Part shown: piece by piece, positions 35,358-49,339 of the stretch | Numbering within the stretch: the first letter of the stretch is position 1 | Layout: every line of letters starts with the position of its first letter | Source of the DNA: Patella vulgata | Taxonomy: Eukaryota; Mollusca; Gastropoda; Patellidae | Direction: 5' to 3' | DNA length: 64,000 nt | Assembly: GCF_932274485.2 (NCBI RefSeq) | Contig: NC_065881.2 | Location: 57,112,702-57,176,701, forward strand | The notes under the pieces: model-generated | Told to the model about the DNA's origin: nothing | The model's database searches: none | Seen by the model: only the letters and a program-made list of their open reading frames with translations | Program-made: the position numbers and the translations under genes

Positions 35358-36289
35358 TCAGTGAGGCTGATGTCCCCCGCCGAAATCCCAAAATAAATAG
35401 ATGACACATATTAATTTATCGCACATTATTTTTTTTCAAAAGTATCAAGCAATCAAACTGATTATCAACTATACACTAAGTTTGATCACTCTCTTATATC
35501 AGATAGAATCAAATTTATCTTGTCCCAAAGCATCCACCAATGAAATTTCTTAGCTCTGCGTTTAGCTCGAAATGTTAATCATTGAAATCAGTCAAGGCAT
35601 TCACCTAATGAACATCTACATCAAGTTTAAACATTCTACCTTAATTAAAGTTATCGTGCCCCAAAGCATCAACCAATCAGATTGCTTATCTCTGGTTACC
35701 GTAAGCAGACAATGTTTATCATCGAAAGCCATCAAGGCATTCCCCTAATGAACGCCTACACCAAGTTTTAACATTCTACCTCAATTAGAAGTAAAGTTAT
35801 TGTGTTCCAAAGTATCGACCAATCAAACTGCTTATCGCCCTGCTTACCCTGAGCAGAAAATGCTCACTATCGAACTTAGTCAAGGTAATGATGTGATAAA
35901 ACTACACACCAAGTGTCCTCACTCTCACTTAATTAGAACTAAAGTTATCGTGTCCCAAAGCATCAACCAATCAAATTGCTTATCTCTGCTTACCCCAAGC
36001 AGAAATTACTCATCTTCGAACTCCATCAAGGTATCGAACTAATAAACACCCACACCAAGTTATCGTGTCCCAAAGCATCAACCAATCAAATTACTTATCT
36101 CTGCTTACCCTAAGCAGAAAATACTCATCTTCAAACTCCATCAAGGTATCGGCCTAATAAACACCTACATCAAGTTTGAACATTCTAGCTCAATTAGAAG
36201 GAGAGTTATTGTGTCCCAAAAAGTGTGACGGACAGACAGACGGACGAACCCATTTTAATAGTCCCCTGCTTCTTCGAAAGGTGGGGGAC
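35358..36289 (-). mobile_element. Satellite-cored element, family C, copy 3
   Basis: Reverse orientation: right end CAGTGAGGCTGATGTCCCCC at 35359, about five core units (CATCAACCAATCAAATTGCT recurs), and left end ATTTTAATAGTCCCC with GTGGGGGAC at 36281-36289. The (GTCT)n run is shortened to a few units. Confidence 0.75.
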
Positions 36290-36702
36290 AAAAAATACAA
36301 ACGAAATAGATTGAATACCACGAGACTGAAATTAATTTTGAATCCGTCATGCAAACGCCTGTCGATCTTATTTCCTGCTGTGTCTGTTGTATTTATATTA
36401 TGCAACTGCAGCATATGGATTATTGATATAAATACACAGTTTTACACACCTATCTTATTAATCACACTCAACAAGGAAAATCATTTTTAACAAAAAATTA
36501 ACGATTTTTTCAGGCAATTTTAATTCCAATGTTTGGGCAAATATTTTACAGCCTGAGGCATACGAACAAAACGTGGTATAAATAGAAATTATCGGGGCCC
36601 CAAGCTAAAGAGAAGATTTGCACTGTGGTATAAGTATTTGACAATGCAGATGTTCGAATCAGTTTCCTTGCAAATTAGTACCGGTAATTAGGGTTACCAG
36701 CT

Positions 36703-36840
36703 AGGAAGCGCATTTCATTATGATTTTTGAAAGACAGTCAGGAAGCGCATTTCATTTTGTGTTTCAGACAGTTAGGAAGCGAATTTCATTGTGGTTTTTA
36801 AAACTACCAGGAAGAGCATTTCATTATATTTTTTCACTGC
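36703..36840 (+). repeat. ~35-bp minisatellite, four units
   Basis: AGGAAG(A/C)G(C/A)ATTTCATT starts at 36703, 36740, 36774 and 36809, each followed by a T-rich spacer. Confidence 0.8.
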
Positions 36841-36870
36841 AATGGTCAAAAGGAACAATGTTTACAATAC

Positions 36871-37028
36871 TGGGGCCTGTTTCACGAAATTTAACTAAGA
36901 TAAAATCCAAATTTTAGTAATTTGATTGGATAATATTAGGTTGATTTTAGCGCTTAGCCAATCAAAACTGAAGTATCTACTAAAATTTGGATTTTATCTT
37001 TTGTTAAGATTTCGAGAAACAGAGCCCA
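36871..37028. mobile_element. 158-bp palindromic MITE (family E), complete
   Basis: The ends are ~55-bp imperfect inverted repeats starting TGGGGCCTGTTTCACGAAAT on the left and its near complement on the right (GAGAAACAGAGCCCA). Used as the reference for the interrupted copy at 7375-8277 and the end fragment at 275-300. Confidence 0.8.
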
Positions 37029-37495
37029 GATTGCATATTGTCTTCACCGATTTAACTGTCAATTCAGAATAATTTGTAATTTTCCAAGTATCAAACTTTC
37101 AAAACTACGACCAAAATAATTTCTCGGCCAACACCGGGTCGAGCCCCAGAATTCCTGTGTCGATGTTGCTGCAATAAGAAAATAAGAATCCCACAGACAG
37201 TTTTAATGTAGTATGTATTTACTTTTAATTGTGAAAATCACTAGACAAGACCAAACTAAACCGGGTTACTAATTTACTTCACTGCATCACGCTTCACGAA
37301 CCACACTTTTTTGTAATCGACAGTGCACTAGGAGAAATAGCCATTGCGATCACGCTCCAGATAAGCTATAGAGAAGTCGATCAACTACAGCCTAGGAGAC
37401 TGGTGACTTGCTAGCATACGGATAAGCGACTTTCGCCCTTAATTTTCAAAAAGATTTTGTCTATTTTCTCCTCGAAAATTGTCTTTTTTTCATAA

Positions 37496-38220
37496 CGAAA
37501 TGAAATGGGGTTTAACGTCCTGTTGTACTGCTCCGACTGGGCTTATAAAGACGGGCATACGCCATGCAGTGTCCGATGAGGGAAATCTTTCCCGGGCCGC
37601 GGCACTATGGCCTACTCTTGTATCGAATAACAACTGCCAAGGGGTCTTTTACGTGCACGCCAATGTATACACGGTTCCTCGGTTTTTCCTAAGTGGGTAA
37701 GACGCTGGCTCGCTAGCCCTGAGGTCGGGTGTTCGATCCCTGCATTGGCCGAGAAAGTTCTACCAGATTTTCCAGCGTGGTTTCCCCTTGTCAGTGATGC
37801 AGGATGGAGGGCCTGACAAGGACAGCTGTCTAGTCGTTCGGAAGGAACGAAAAACCGAGGCCCCGTGTACACAATGGCGTGCACGTAAAAGATCCCTTGG
37901 CAGTTGGAATTCGATATAAGAGTAGGCCGTAGCGCCACTGCCCGGGCAAAATTTCCCTCATAGCACACTGTATGGCGTATGCCCGTCTTCATTAGCCCAG
38001 GTTAGGAACAGTAGGACATTAAATTTCATTTCATTTCATTTCCTCGGTTATTCGTCCCATCCGAATGACTAGACAGCTGTCCTAGCCATGTCCTCTGTTC
38101 TGCAGCAGTGACAAGGGGAAACCACGCCAGAAAATCGCGATGAACATTTTCGGCCAATGCTGGGATCGAACACGCGACCTACAGGCTAGCGAGCCAGCGT
38201 CTTACCCACGTAAAAGGGCA
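37496..38220 (-). mobile_element. SINE2, outer minus-strand copy split by a plus-strand SINE2
   Basis: The tail part is 37496-37684 and the tRNA-head part 38040-38220; together they make a standard SINE2. The break repeats TTCCTCGGTT at 37675-37684 and 38040-38049. Confidence 0.87.
37685..38039 (+). mobile_element. SINE2, full-length inner copy
   Basis: Head with GTGGGTAAGACGCTGG and a B-box-like GTGTTCGATCCC (37729-37740), body with GACAAGGACAGCTGTCTAGT, GAACGAAAAACCGAGGCCCC and GGCGTGCACGTAAAAGATCC, tail GTAGGACATTAAATTTC and repeated TTTCA. About 355 bp. Lies inside an opposite-strand copy, so the region can fold into a long hairpin. Confidence 0.88.
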
Positions 38221-41200
38221 GCTTCTGATTGTACAAGGGTCGTATGCTCACACAGACTCACACAAAAATCAGGGTAGCGATATCTTAATTAAGAAGTAGC
38301 TCTCAAGTTTTTTTTGCCATTGTGAAATAGTTTCCAATACTAAAAAGCTGTAGTCTATAGGATTTGAAATTGCCTTAAATTATCATTTCAGATAATAAAA
38401 TAGCTTAAAATGACATGGTTCGTGACTGAGATGAAACAAATATAAGTTCTATATTTAAAGTTTTTTTTGTCTTTTTATACGTAGCACGGAGCATCAATTG
38501 TATTTCTGTACATCTTTCCAAACCTACAGGATAATTCGAATTCGTTTACAGCTATGCAAACGGCCCGTTGGTAGAGCTGCCTACTTATCACGGTCTGTTG
38601 CCGTGGAATGTTATTTGAAAGGAATCATATTACTGTAGAAGTGGACAGATAATTATGCCCACTGACCACATAACAAGATTTACAAATATTTTAGAGTATG
38701 AGTTAATATTAGCCTTTTTTTTATTTAAAGAGTAGTAATTATCGGAGATGCTATAATATTGCAATGGTTTCTGTACATGCGCACAGCGGGGCGTTTCTGT
38801 TCTTTCTTGTATGCCTACCTTGTTGTATGTAATCCCAACAATGATGTAAATGTCGACAAACTATTAACACAAACAGAGTACAAGCTGCAATGAAATAGTG
38901 AAAGGCAACAACATTCTGACCACACTTAAATTCCAAACAATTATTGATAATCGCTTGCCTCTTTACAATCTGATTTCGCTGCCACTCCAATCATTCTAAT
39001 CGGCTTGACTATATTGAAATCCGACTCCGGGAGCTGAAGGCAATGGGAGATATAAATCGAAGCCTTCCATCACGGCTCTTAATAAACTTCTTCGTCACTA
39101 CTCAATCTAGCTTTCCTATAGATGTCTAGCGAATCAAGCAAAGAGACTTGAAAAGATATTGGAGTATTGACAGCGACCTTACAAAGCCTATTTACGACAT
39201 ATCACTTTAACGCAAAGATAACGACATGCCGTAATTGGGTTCATCCCTACGGCGGAACACCTCCAGGGGTTAAAGGTTACCACAAGAATTCATTAAGTTG
39301 TCTGACTTTCTTTCAAGCCCACAATTTTGTCTGGTCAAAGGATAATATATCGCTTAATTCTCTATTTGGATCCAAGTGTGGACATGCTGAAATTATTAAA
39401 ATCACAGAAATAATAGAATTTTGCTAATATTTTAATATTCTCTTTCGTACATTTACGCCCCCCACACCCTCGAAAGTTATGATACAGATAGGTTGAAGGG
39501 GAATTATCATTAAGTAAGATACTTAAAAAATTGATAATGAAAAGGGAATATGTTGAGTAATTCAGTCAAATTACTTCACCCTCAGCCGAGCTATCGTCGT
39601 TACAAGATTAGTGTAGTTTCGATTGTCATTGCTACGGTTATTACGACGATAAACAAAGTCTCGATTATCCATTTTTGGATGAAATCATCATCAACAACAA
39701 ATCGTATTTAAATCTGTTGAAAATCTAAAGTATCAGGTGGCATCCGATATAAATTTTCGTCTTGAGTACCCTTTCACAAAACTCATGGAAGATTGCAATA
39801 TAGCACTAATACGTAAACTAAATTCATGTTGTGCATTCTTTCGATTTCGTGTGGGTCCAGGAAGTTTCGCCGAGGGCGCACTATTTTTTTCGTGACGCGA
39901 ATATTGGGATCTTTACACCTGCGTCCGAGATTACTTTACACCTCTACCATTAAAACCTACTGGAAAAGGGATCATTTGCCCCTTCAATTGACGTTAATTG
40001 ACATTAATTTTACTATATAATTTATTTAGGTTTTTTTTATAAAATGGGGCAATGGAATATTTTAATGTGTGTGTGCGGAGGGAAGTGTGTCTGGCCTTCT
40101 TCCCGGCTTCACCCTTGCATGTAAATCTTTACAAATTATAATGTTGGGCTTGACGAATGGACAGGGATGACAGCAATTTACGACCACACCGTGGGTGTAC
40201 GTAGTAGTATTTGTACTGATGATCAACCATTCTGTCATGAATTCTATTGTATGAGGTATGTAGATAAGTTTAAACTTGATGACCCTACAAATCAAAGATT
40301 GAAAACACTGTTCATTAATTCCCGGCTGAAAGTAGTACTGAAGAATACTATGGTAAACCTCTCCTTTACTTCCTGTTCTCACTCATATGCCATTCTAGAA
40401 CACTAAACTCACTAATTACACACACAAACACAACTTATTGACCCACAATAATTCTTACATATTATTGTACTACTATACAAAGAAAACTCCTGCACAGATG
40501 TAATAAAGTTAATTGATTCAAAGTAAATATTTTGTATTAAAGTCCCAACATGCCAAAAACAATTTAAAACCTGACATTATTAATTAGAAATCCTATTATT
40601 TTTTAATAATCTACCCAAAAAATTGTTCAAGACAATCATTTTTTTTATGTTATGTCTATTTAACATTATGTGTTTTAAACAAATAAAGTAAAAATAATTC
40701 AGCTATATTGTCGTATATTCAGATGTTATTCATCAAACACCAGTCTTAACATCAAAATTCGACAATTTGTTTTATACTTTTGAGATGGCTCAATCTGGCT
40801 TGTTGTCCCTTTAATTTTTCAAGGTGTGATTGTCATCCGTTTTGTTCGAACTGTTAAAATAAACATTTCGTCGTAAATATGGATATCTCTTTTAAAATGT
40901 TAAAAATACATTTACAATACAAAGTTATAGTTGTTAAAAGCATTCTTACAAATACTTTTCCCGCGGCTTTAAAAACTCGATATATTTTGAACCAATAGGA
41001 ATAACCCTTTGAAAAATAAGTTTTAAGTTTGTCATATATATATTATAATTCTTAATTCCATCGACGCATCCTTCAACCCCCATGTCTAGTATTCGTGCTG
41101 TAGGCAGGGCATTTGTTCAGTTTTCGGAATCTTTGGTTAATTCATAGAACTAGAATACTGGTTAAATGGATGGTTTATGAATTCTCTGCTATATGGTGAA

Positions 41201-43437
41201 ATTATCTATAAGTGACTGGTTTCCTAGAATGGACTTATAATGAAAGAGCTGGACAGACAGGCACAGTCTAAATATAGGGCCTAGAAGTACCACCTTCCAA
41301 CATTCTGAAACGAAGTTTCTTTTGGAATTGAAGTATATCATAATACACCTGGTTTTATGTCCCTTGGCATCCTGTCCAGTACCATCACCAGGTAAAACAA
41401 GAGTTGAATATAACGTGATGTAACTGATATGTCCATAAACAAATAGCTGCTTTTAATGAGAATATTTTTGGCGGCTTCATTGAAAAATATCAGTGACAAT
41501 CTGATTAATATGTGTGTTTTAATCCTCACTGGTCCACTAATTAAACACTAATCAATAACATCTTGGGCATTGTCATCCATTCTCCTCATCTTTCCTTCAT
41601 CTATTTTGGAAGTAAATTTCAATATTGTAATAAGTCAGTGAGTTTATAGGCATCCATCTTGTTAGATGTATGTTAGGTCCGGGTTGGTATGTCCCAGGAG
41701 AATATCACTGTTACTAGAACAAAACCAGCTACGTATTGGTTAAAGATCTGATTAGTTGGGTATCCGAGTGGTATGTAGTAGAAGAAGGATCGCATGCCTA
41801 AACTCAAATAGGATTTAGACATATTAGTAGACATATTAAGTCAACAAAGTTAAAAAAAACCAAACAATTGTATTACCCTGAAAGATACTTCATGAATCAT
41901 CTTGAAATCAAAATCTAAAAACCACATTCCATTTAGGGGTAGCTAACTATGTATAGTTTATAATTAATGTCGCCATTGTGAATATACCAAATCATTCCGC
42001 TGGCACTAAAGCGAACGCCTTAGATTGACCGGAAATGTCTATGCTCATGGAAAGGGTATTTTGGAGAAATTGCTAGCTTTGTTTTAAAAGTAATTGTGAT
42101 GTTTTCGTACACCATAATATTGTGGGCGCAGGTGATTTAGTCATATTATGACAAAGAAAGGTGATGGGAGTGTTAACCGTTAGATGATACTATCTTGTCA
42201 TGCTTGTGACGTTTATGTGATATGTCATGCAAACCCGACGATCGATTACAATCAGGTATGTCGATACATTTCATCTACAAGAATGTGTTTAAAAATGTAT
42301 TTTTACTGTTGTTTTGTGGGTGAATCTAAACGATTGTATCGATATGTTCTTGATCAAGTCTAATTTACATAATTCTAACATCCGGTTGCTTGTAATCTAG
42401 GTTTGGTAGTTCATTAGTTGAAGGGAAAAATAGAGTGAGGGCTTCATTAATCTCTAGTCCAATTACTTCAATTGGAAACAAATTAATCTGAAGTAGATGT
42501 TCCTGCAATTGAGTTCTTTGCTTTGAGAATTCATTGATGTTGTTGCATCTCAGCTCGGGTTGGCTTGGAGGTTAATGAAACACGGTCGCAGTATACAATA
42601 ACAATTGCTTGTATTTATGCAGCACTTGTACAATATCTCACAAATCATCAGTTACGCCCAGAGAATGCACAGAGTGGACCGCGGCCTTTGGCATCCATTA
42701 CAGGGGGCATTCTGTCAAAGATTAAAATCAAAATTCAGTCTTTTGCAGCTGTCCTTCTCATTTTGAATAAAAAGTTTACTTCATCCGTACCCCTCACATT
42801 TCTGAGTACCAGGGCCTATTTCTCATTCATGGGAGAATGCAATCACCAAAGCTCTGCATGCTTTTGCAAATCATTCTCTTCTTTTCGAAGATAAGCATGT
42901 CCTGATAGATGGGATTAACTCCATAGAGAAATTCTTGCTGTTAATTATCGTTGTCTAGCAATGTTTTTTAGGTAGAATCAGGCCTCGGTGGTATAAAGTC
43001 CCAGAAGTTTAAAAAAGGTTCTTTTTTTATTGTCTCCGCACGCGCACAATCAAAACAAATCTGTGTTATTGTCCTGGCGTGTCATTGATATGAGTAACGA
43101 GGCTGACATATTAAAGCGCCAGTTCGTCTGGTGACGATTCGTAGTGAATGACTAACCTCCATCATTCTCGCTTACTGTCCTGTCCATATCCGACATCGGT
43201 GAAGTGAATATTGATAATGTTCGTCACTTTTGTCTTTGTTTCGCCGCAAGATTCTCAAAGACTTTAAACCAGTTAACGAAATTTCAGATTTTTTTAAAAA
43301 AAAAAAACTTTTGAGATGAAGCCGTTAAATCTGTTTAGTGTGCGCACAACAGAACATTTAATACACCCGTCGGTGTTAAATCATTAGATCAAAGACTAAA
43401 AGTATAGGTTCTTCTGGATTTATTTTTGGGTCATGTT
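38221..43437. other. Unassigned intron sequence
   Basis: About 5 kb of AT-rich sequence in which I see no exon, RNA gene or clear repeat family. Short open frames (for example 39167-39427, 42565-42894) have no recognisable features. Confidence 0.5.
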
Positions 43438-43720
43438 TAAAGGAGGCAAGTCGCTAACTCAATATCACCCACAATCATCGACTTTGCAAACACGACTTAT
43501 TGGTCAATTTAAATCAACATTGATGTTGTTATCTTACCGTGGAAAAGATGGGCCTCTGATATCCAATATTTAAGACAAAACTGATTAGAAATTACAGTAA
43601 AAAAAAAAGAAGAAACGATTGAATGTAAATCAGTTTATATACATTCATAATACATTATTATATGCGTTTCGACCCATTTGTGCCGAAGAATAGCGATTTA
43701 GCTCCTTTAACCCTCAACCA
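43438..43720 (+). mobile_element. Solo arm of family G
   Basis: Matches the left arm of 11724-15365 (CTAACTCAATATCA, AAATCAACATTGATGTTGT, GATTGAATGTAAATCAGTTT, AGCGATTTAGCTCCTTTAA), with an internal deletion. No opposite arm nearby. Confidence 0.75.
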
Positions 43721-43749
43721 AAACTTGAGAAAGCAAAGAAACCACCAAG

Positions 43750-43965
43750 CCTTTCCGGTGGAACGAAAAAGCGGGACCATGTATATACGCTGGCGTTCTC
43801 GTAATAAAAACCTTGGCAGTTGGTATTTGGTGAAGAGTAGAGTAGACTGACACGTAGCTGTCCGGGAAAACATTGCTTCATAGCACACTGCATGGTGGTC
43901 TTCAAAATCCCGGTTGGTGCAGAAAAGTAGGACGGTAAACCTTATTTGATTTCATTTCAGTAATA
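43750..43965 (+). mobile_element. Degenerate SINE2
   Basis: CCTTGGCAGTTGG, GCTGTCCGGGAAAA, TAGCACACTGCATGG and GTAGGACGGTAAAC in the SINE2 order; the head is lost. Confidence 0.65.
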
Positions 43966-44046
43966 TACTAAAATGTATGTTGCGTATTAATTTAAGACAA
44001 TTTGCAGAAACAGTCATTATGCCCACCGTTTTCAGCGATTTCGTTC

Positions 44047-44487
44047 ACCCATTTCTGTCTAACATCTTATACTCCTACCCATTTCTTTCTAACACCTTAC
44101 TTCTACCCATTTCTGTCTAACACCGTATACTCCCACCCATTTCTATCTAACACTTTATACTCACTCCTACTCATTTCTAACACCTTATACTCCTAACCTT
44201 TTCTGTCTGACACATTATACTCCTACACTTTTCTGTCTAACACCTTATACTCCAACCCATTTCTATCTAACACCTTATACTCCTACCCATTTCTAACACC
44301 TTATACTCCTATCCATTTCTGTCTAACACCTTATACTCCTACCCATTTCTGTCTAACACCTTATACTCCTACTCATTTCTGTCTAACACCTTATACAACT
44401 ACCCATTTCTGTCTAACACCTTATACTCCTACCCATTTCTGTCTAACACGTTATACTCCTACCAATTTCGGTCTAGCATCTTATACA
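44047..44487 (+). repeat. 30-bp minisatellite, about 15 units
   Basis: Consensus ACCCATTTCTGTCTAACACC then TTATACTCCT. Some units are shortened to about 24 bases. No flanking leader or spacers of unique sequence, so this is not a CRISPR array. Confidence 0.95.
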
Positions 44488-47400
44488 CCCTTTGTACATA
44501 TATCAGGCTAAACGTGTCCAATTTTGAACTTGGCAGAAAATTTAAGATATTAAGATGTACAAAATACATATAATACTACTATGTATATTACCTCTATTAT
44601 CCGCAAAGAAATGTTAGAAATGCTCAGAACTATGATATTTACAGAACAGCCGTAAACATACATGTATATCTGACCATTTACAGTTGTTAATTTTCCACGT
44701 TCATCGTATATTTAAAATATAACTGGATTAAAAACGTAGTTCACTTAGGGTAATATGGCAAATACGTTGTCAAGACCTCTAAATGTTTTCCGGTGGTCGG
44801 TTTATATATCTGTTTGTGACCTATTAGCGAGCAAAAGATTCCGTTAGCAACCCACCCGGAAACGCCACCTTAGTTTTTTTCCCCATGCTCTAGTTTTCAC
44901 ATCTTTAAGAAAGCCGAAATACCAATAGCTTGTAATCTCTATAAATAGTCTTGATGCCCAAGAAGAATATAGATTCTGTTTTAAAATATCCGTGATCACT
45001 TTTGATCTATTATAAAGATCACTTATGACTGATAACCTTAAAGAATTGGATAAATATCATGATGATAGCAACTACAACAAATCAAATAGTCAAGATTGAT
45101 AAAACCTATCATATTCTCCATGTTAACAATTCTATAGCCAGGAGAACTGATAAAATAACTTCTCTACAATTATAACACAGTTTGCTATATTGGAAAAGAA
45201 TATTGACAATCCCCTAGGCTACGTTTTCAAAGAACGATTCTCTTCATCTACTGTAAGAATTTCTCGATTTTCTTTAGTTTATGTTAATTTAATTCACTAG
45301 AAAATCGAATGTTTTTTGTAAATTTCAAACAATTTGACATTTTTCAGTTATCCGGGACACACTAGTGCACGTACAGTCGTGAATCTGATTTCTCCCGAGA
45401 CCATGTAAATTATTCATGCTCCCAAATCATCCCGTTAAGTACAATTCTATGCACGAATTAAAAAAAGAGTCTATCAATTATATTTTGGAGTAGTAGTATA
45501 CATTCATATATCTCATAGTTAAAAGAACAAATAGCATTCATGGTTGATGACACTCCCAATCAATATACATTGTACTATCCCTGACCCTAAATTAGGATCG
45601 CTGAAGAAATAAGCCGGAAGTACGTGAGATTGTTGGCACCCCATTACTCCTTCGAATTGATAGTTATACCAAACCAGTTCGATTTTAAAACTATCTTGTA
45701 ATGCAAAAGTACATAAGGAATTGCTAGCCACAAACTACTACTTTATGTAAATAGCAATTTACTCGATATTTTCTTACTACTAATAATTAATATCGGTGTT
45801 TTTATTTAAAGGAGGAACAATTTGTAAGCAGGAAATCCCATCGATTACTGTCTCCAATTTAATTGATTGGCGTGTATTTGTTAATTCTTATTGATTAATT
45901 CATTCATTGATTTCTTACTGTTCGTTTACAGAATAAAATTCATTTTATTTCAGTTAATGTATATGAGTAGTTTGAAGCCTCACATAACTCATTTCCACGT
46001 TATAAATATGTAATCAAACAATGAACTCGACGTTTAAACCAAAACGCGTTCCAATACAAAATGGACACTGAGAGAGCTATTTAAAGTAATTAGACAAATC
46101 AAACAAGTAATTATGAACACGTTTGGTTTGCAGGTGTCACATAGGATCAAATACCTTTATATATATATACTAGTTCCACGTCTCTGGTACCACAGCAAGG
46201 ATGTGTAGGAGCTGGTACTCTATTGCACGGTTTCAGACCACGAACATATAAATAATTCTTTCTCCTCTTCTCTTTTTTTCCGTCCGCCATGTCAATGTGT
46301 CGTGTTGCTTTTTACACGAGCCAATCCATTTCAGGCAGGTTTATTGGCCTTTAATCAACTTTGGGGTGGACGGTTGGGAGGCAAACAAAAATGATATTTC
46401 AAATTGTTCTAGCTCGAAATTGGTGGAAACTTCCACGATTGTGGCCAGTGTACATTATACCCCTACGAAATACTGTGGGTTCGTACATGTTTATAACTTT
46501 AGATAACGTACTATTAAAACTATTAACTACGTTTGCTCGGCTTCATGTTGTTGTGGTTTATCCGGTTTATGCAACGACGCACATAATTTTGGAAACGTGT
46601 CGCAACTTGTCCAACATCTACAACAGTTGAACAGTACTCTCGACATTTTTCTAATATAAATTCCCTCACTCAGTTTAAACATTTGTCTGCGATATAACTT
46701 TGGTGGACGCGGATGTTAAATAGCACTACATCAGACAGCTAGAACAATTCTCTTTAGTGTCTTTTTAAAGGTGTGAAGTGTTGTCAATAGTTGACTTGTT
46801 ATGCAAGGTTGAAGTTGTCTGTTGTTTCAAATTAGTGGGAGTGTCAGCACTGGGGATTTGAATAGCACGAGAAAGGGCAAAGTGAACTCTTTTTATATAC
46901 AATTCATAGACATTTATTTACAGTAAACAATTAAATCTTTGTTGCACTGGTTATCTTTTCATTAATATATTTTATATCAATTGTTTTCCAGGGGAACACT
47001 AAAAGTAGATAATTGGTGTTTTGTCATGTCACATTGCAATTTTATTATACTAATCAAATAAATTGAATTCAACTAGTTAAGACTATCGATTAATAATCAA
47101 AAATCGATGATCAGTAGAAAAGTCGTTTGTAATTCTTAAAGTGTGTATCTTTTTGGAATTAAAATCGTGTTACAATGACGTCAATAACAAGCAGAGTGCT
47201 TACTAAGACCGTGAGGGTCGATTATTCCACAAACATTTCAAAAAATATAATGGCGCAGGTGGAAATACTTATTTCAAGGCATAAAGTACGATCGTAGGAA
47301 TTCTTGTTTCATTTTTGTTATTTGATGTTGATGAAAACATTAACGATTTTCGTTAATTTCCGGGCGGCGTCTTTTGATTACTTTAAATAAATCAGATGTA

Positions 47401-47736
47401 TTTGTATGCGGCATTTTCGCCCCCTTACATGTATCAATAAGATTGTCAATAGACCTGAGCAGCCTTCTTCGATTAGACATTTTAAACTAGATAAGACGCG
47501 ACATCTATGTAAACTATATCGATTTTAAATGTTTTTATAGTGTTTCATTACAGATTTAAAGTCGTTTGATAGTTGCGACATTCCCCCTTTTTCGTACCTG
47601 TGTAAATCTATATTGTATTTCCTGAGATATTTATTCTTCATAACAGACTTTGTCAGATTTTTATCAATTTATTTTACTGCCCTTCCAGAATATTTGAATA
47701 TGCAATATGCCAACAGAAATTAGGTCCATAATTGGC
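44488..47736. other. Unassigned intron sequence
   Basis: AT-rich; no exon or repeat family recognised. Confidence 0.5.
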
Positions 47737-47985
47737 TGAGAGAGAAATGGGGTTTAACGTCTACTCGACACAAACTAGGCCATTTCGGGACTAACACATT
47801 GTTCAGTTTTATTTCAATAAATCGCTTGCGCGTAGGGGTATTTAGCAGTGGGAGGAAATAAGGTTGGACGGGCGACTCTACTCCTTGTCACGTACAACTT
47901 CTGGAATCGAAACCACGCCAGTTGATTCAATGACAGACCTTATGATACAGCGCGCACGTGCTAACCATTCGGCCATCCAACCCTC
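47737..47985 (-). mobile_element. SINE1, nearly full-length, minus strand
   Basis: From the GAGAGAGAAATGGGGTTTAA tail through ACTAGGCCATTTCGGGACTA to the head GTGCTAACCATTCGGCCATC. The central CCGGAGGACCCGG block is deleted relative to other copies. Confidence 0.85.
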
Positions 47986-49339
47986 CGAAGACCATTGAAT
48001 TACGAACCATTATGAAATATGAATAAACATATATTTCTTCACTGACTGGGCTAATGATGACGGAAATGCCACCATGATTAACACCGGAAAATTAATGAAA
48101 TTAATTTTGAATATTGTCATAATAACACGATACAGGCAATTTGATTTACATCGACTGTCATTTTCGGTCTGTCAATAGTACCCAAAATATTGCAAAAGGT
48201 GACAGACATGGGAAGATATGTTATAGATATGCATATTCTACATATCATATCCACAATTTAAATGACCTCATAGACAAAATAGTGTTAGTGGTTAGTCGGA
48301 CCCGTCAAATAGAAATTCAATAGAAAGACAATCCTGCATGAAAACTTATCACTGGATTTCAGATAATTGCTTGATACTTGAATGTTTCACATATAATTAA
48401 TTAGTTCTAGTCACTAAACTTTATCTGAAACAAGTCCTTTAAAATGTGACAAAATTAAAATACGGGTTTCCTCAACAGTTAAAGTTGTAACAAAAATACA
48501 ACATTTATTACTTTAAAGGAAAAGTGACCAAGAGAAACATTGTTATGCGGGATTTACGGACAATTATACAGGTTTGTTGTCCAGTCAGACTTTCTGTGCG
48601 TCTCTCGGGATACTTACTCTACGGCACGCCATAACATAATTATAATATTCGCACGCACGTGTGAATTGCACTACAAAAAGCTATAATATGACTTTATAAT
48701 ATACTATTCGTACAGACGTGTGATTTGCACATCCAGAATCTGTAATATGGCTTCATAATATAATATAATATTGTCTAATATTACTTGTTGGTAGTTTCGC
48801 GACTAAATACTACTTCAGAACTGAAGAATGATGTTTCCAACTCTATGGCAGTCTTAAACTATAAAAACCAAAAAAAAAAAAAACAACTTCTCCTTCATAT
48901 GGTGGTTAATTGATTTTTATTGATTGGCGCCGACTGACTGTGATAACAGGGATAAAGGTGATTTTGTCTGTAAGTCGTATCTTCTTGGTGGGACTAAATC
49001 ATCTGATTATTGTCAATTGATGAGGATAAGAAAACCTTCTTCTATAGATCATACTTTAATAATCAATCACTCATAACTCATTATAACACTATAATAATTT
49101 ATGAAATGGTATTCGAGTTTGCTCTATTGTCGATAAGCATATAAGTATCTAAAACCAAAATCTCTAATCAAAATCCCTAATAACACAACCATGTCAAATC
49201 GGACAACAAAAAGGATTAAACACGTTACTATGGAATTCTTATATGTACGTACCCCAATGAAGGAATCTAAAAAAAAAATATGCACCATTGTGATAGATGA
49301 AGACCTCTGATTTGTCAGATTAGGTGAGCTAAAAAGAAA
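47986..49339. other. Unassigned intron sequence
   Basis: No exon recognised. A local ~65-bp duplication lies at 48640-48770 (CACGTGTGAATTGCAC and GACGTGTGATTTGCAC with TATAATATG blocks). Confidence 0.5.

Noticed and set aside
37690-37742. Possible tRNA gene at the SINE2 head
   Set aside because: Part of a repeated ~355-bp SINE with a constant body; the 3' acceptor strand is absent.
42565-42894. 109-codon plus-strand open frame
   Set aside because: No domain, no splice-site context and ordinary AT-rich composition; looks like chance.
44047-44487. Regular short repeat array, CRISPR-like at first sight
   Set aside because: Units are contiguous with no unique spacers, the genome is animal, and no cas genes exist.
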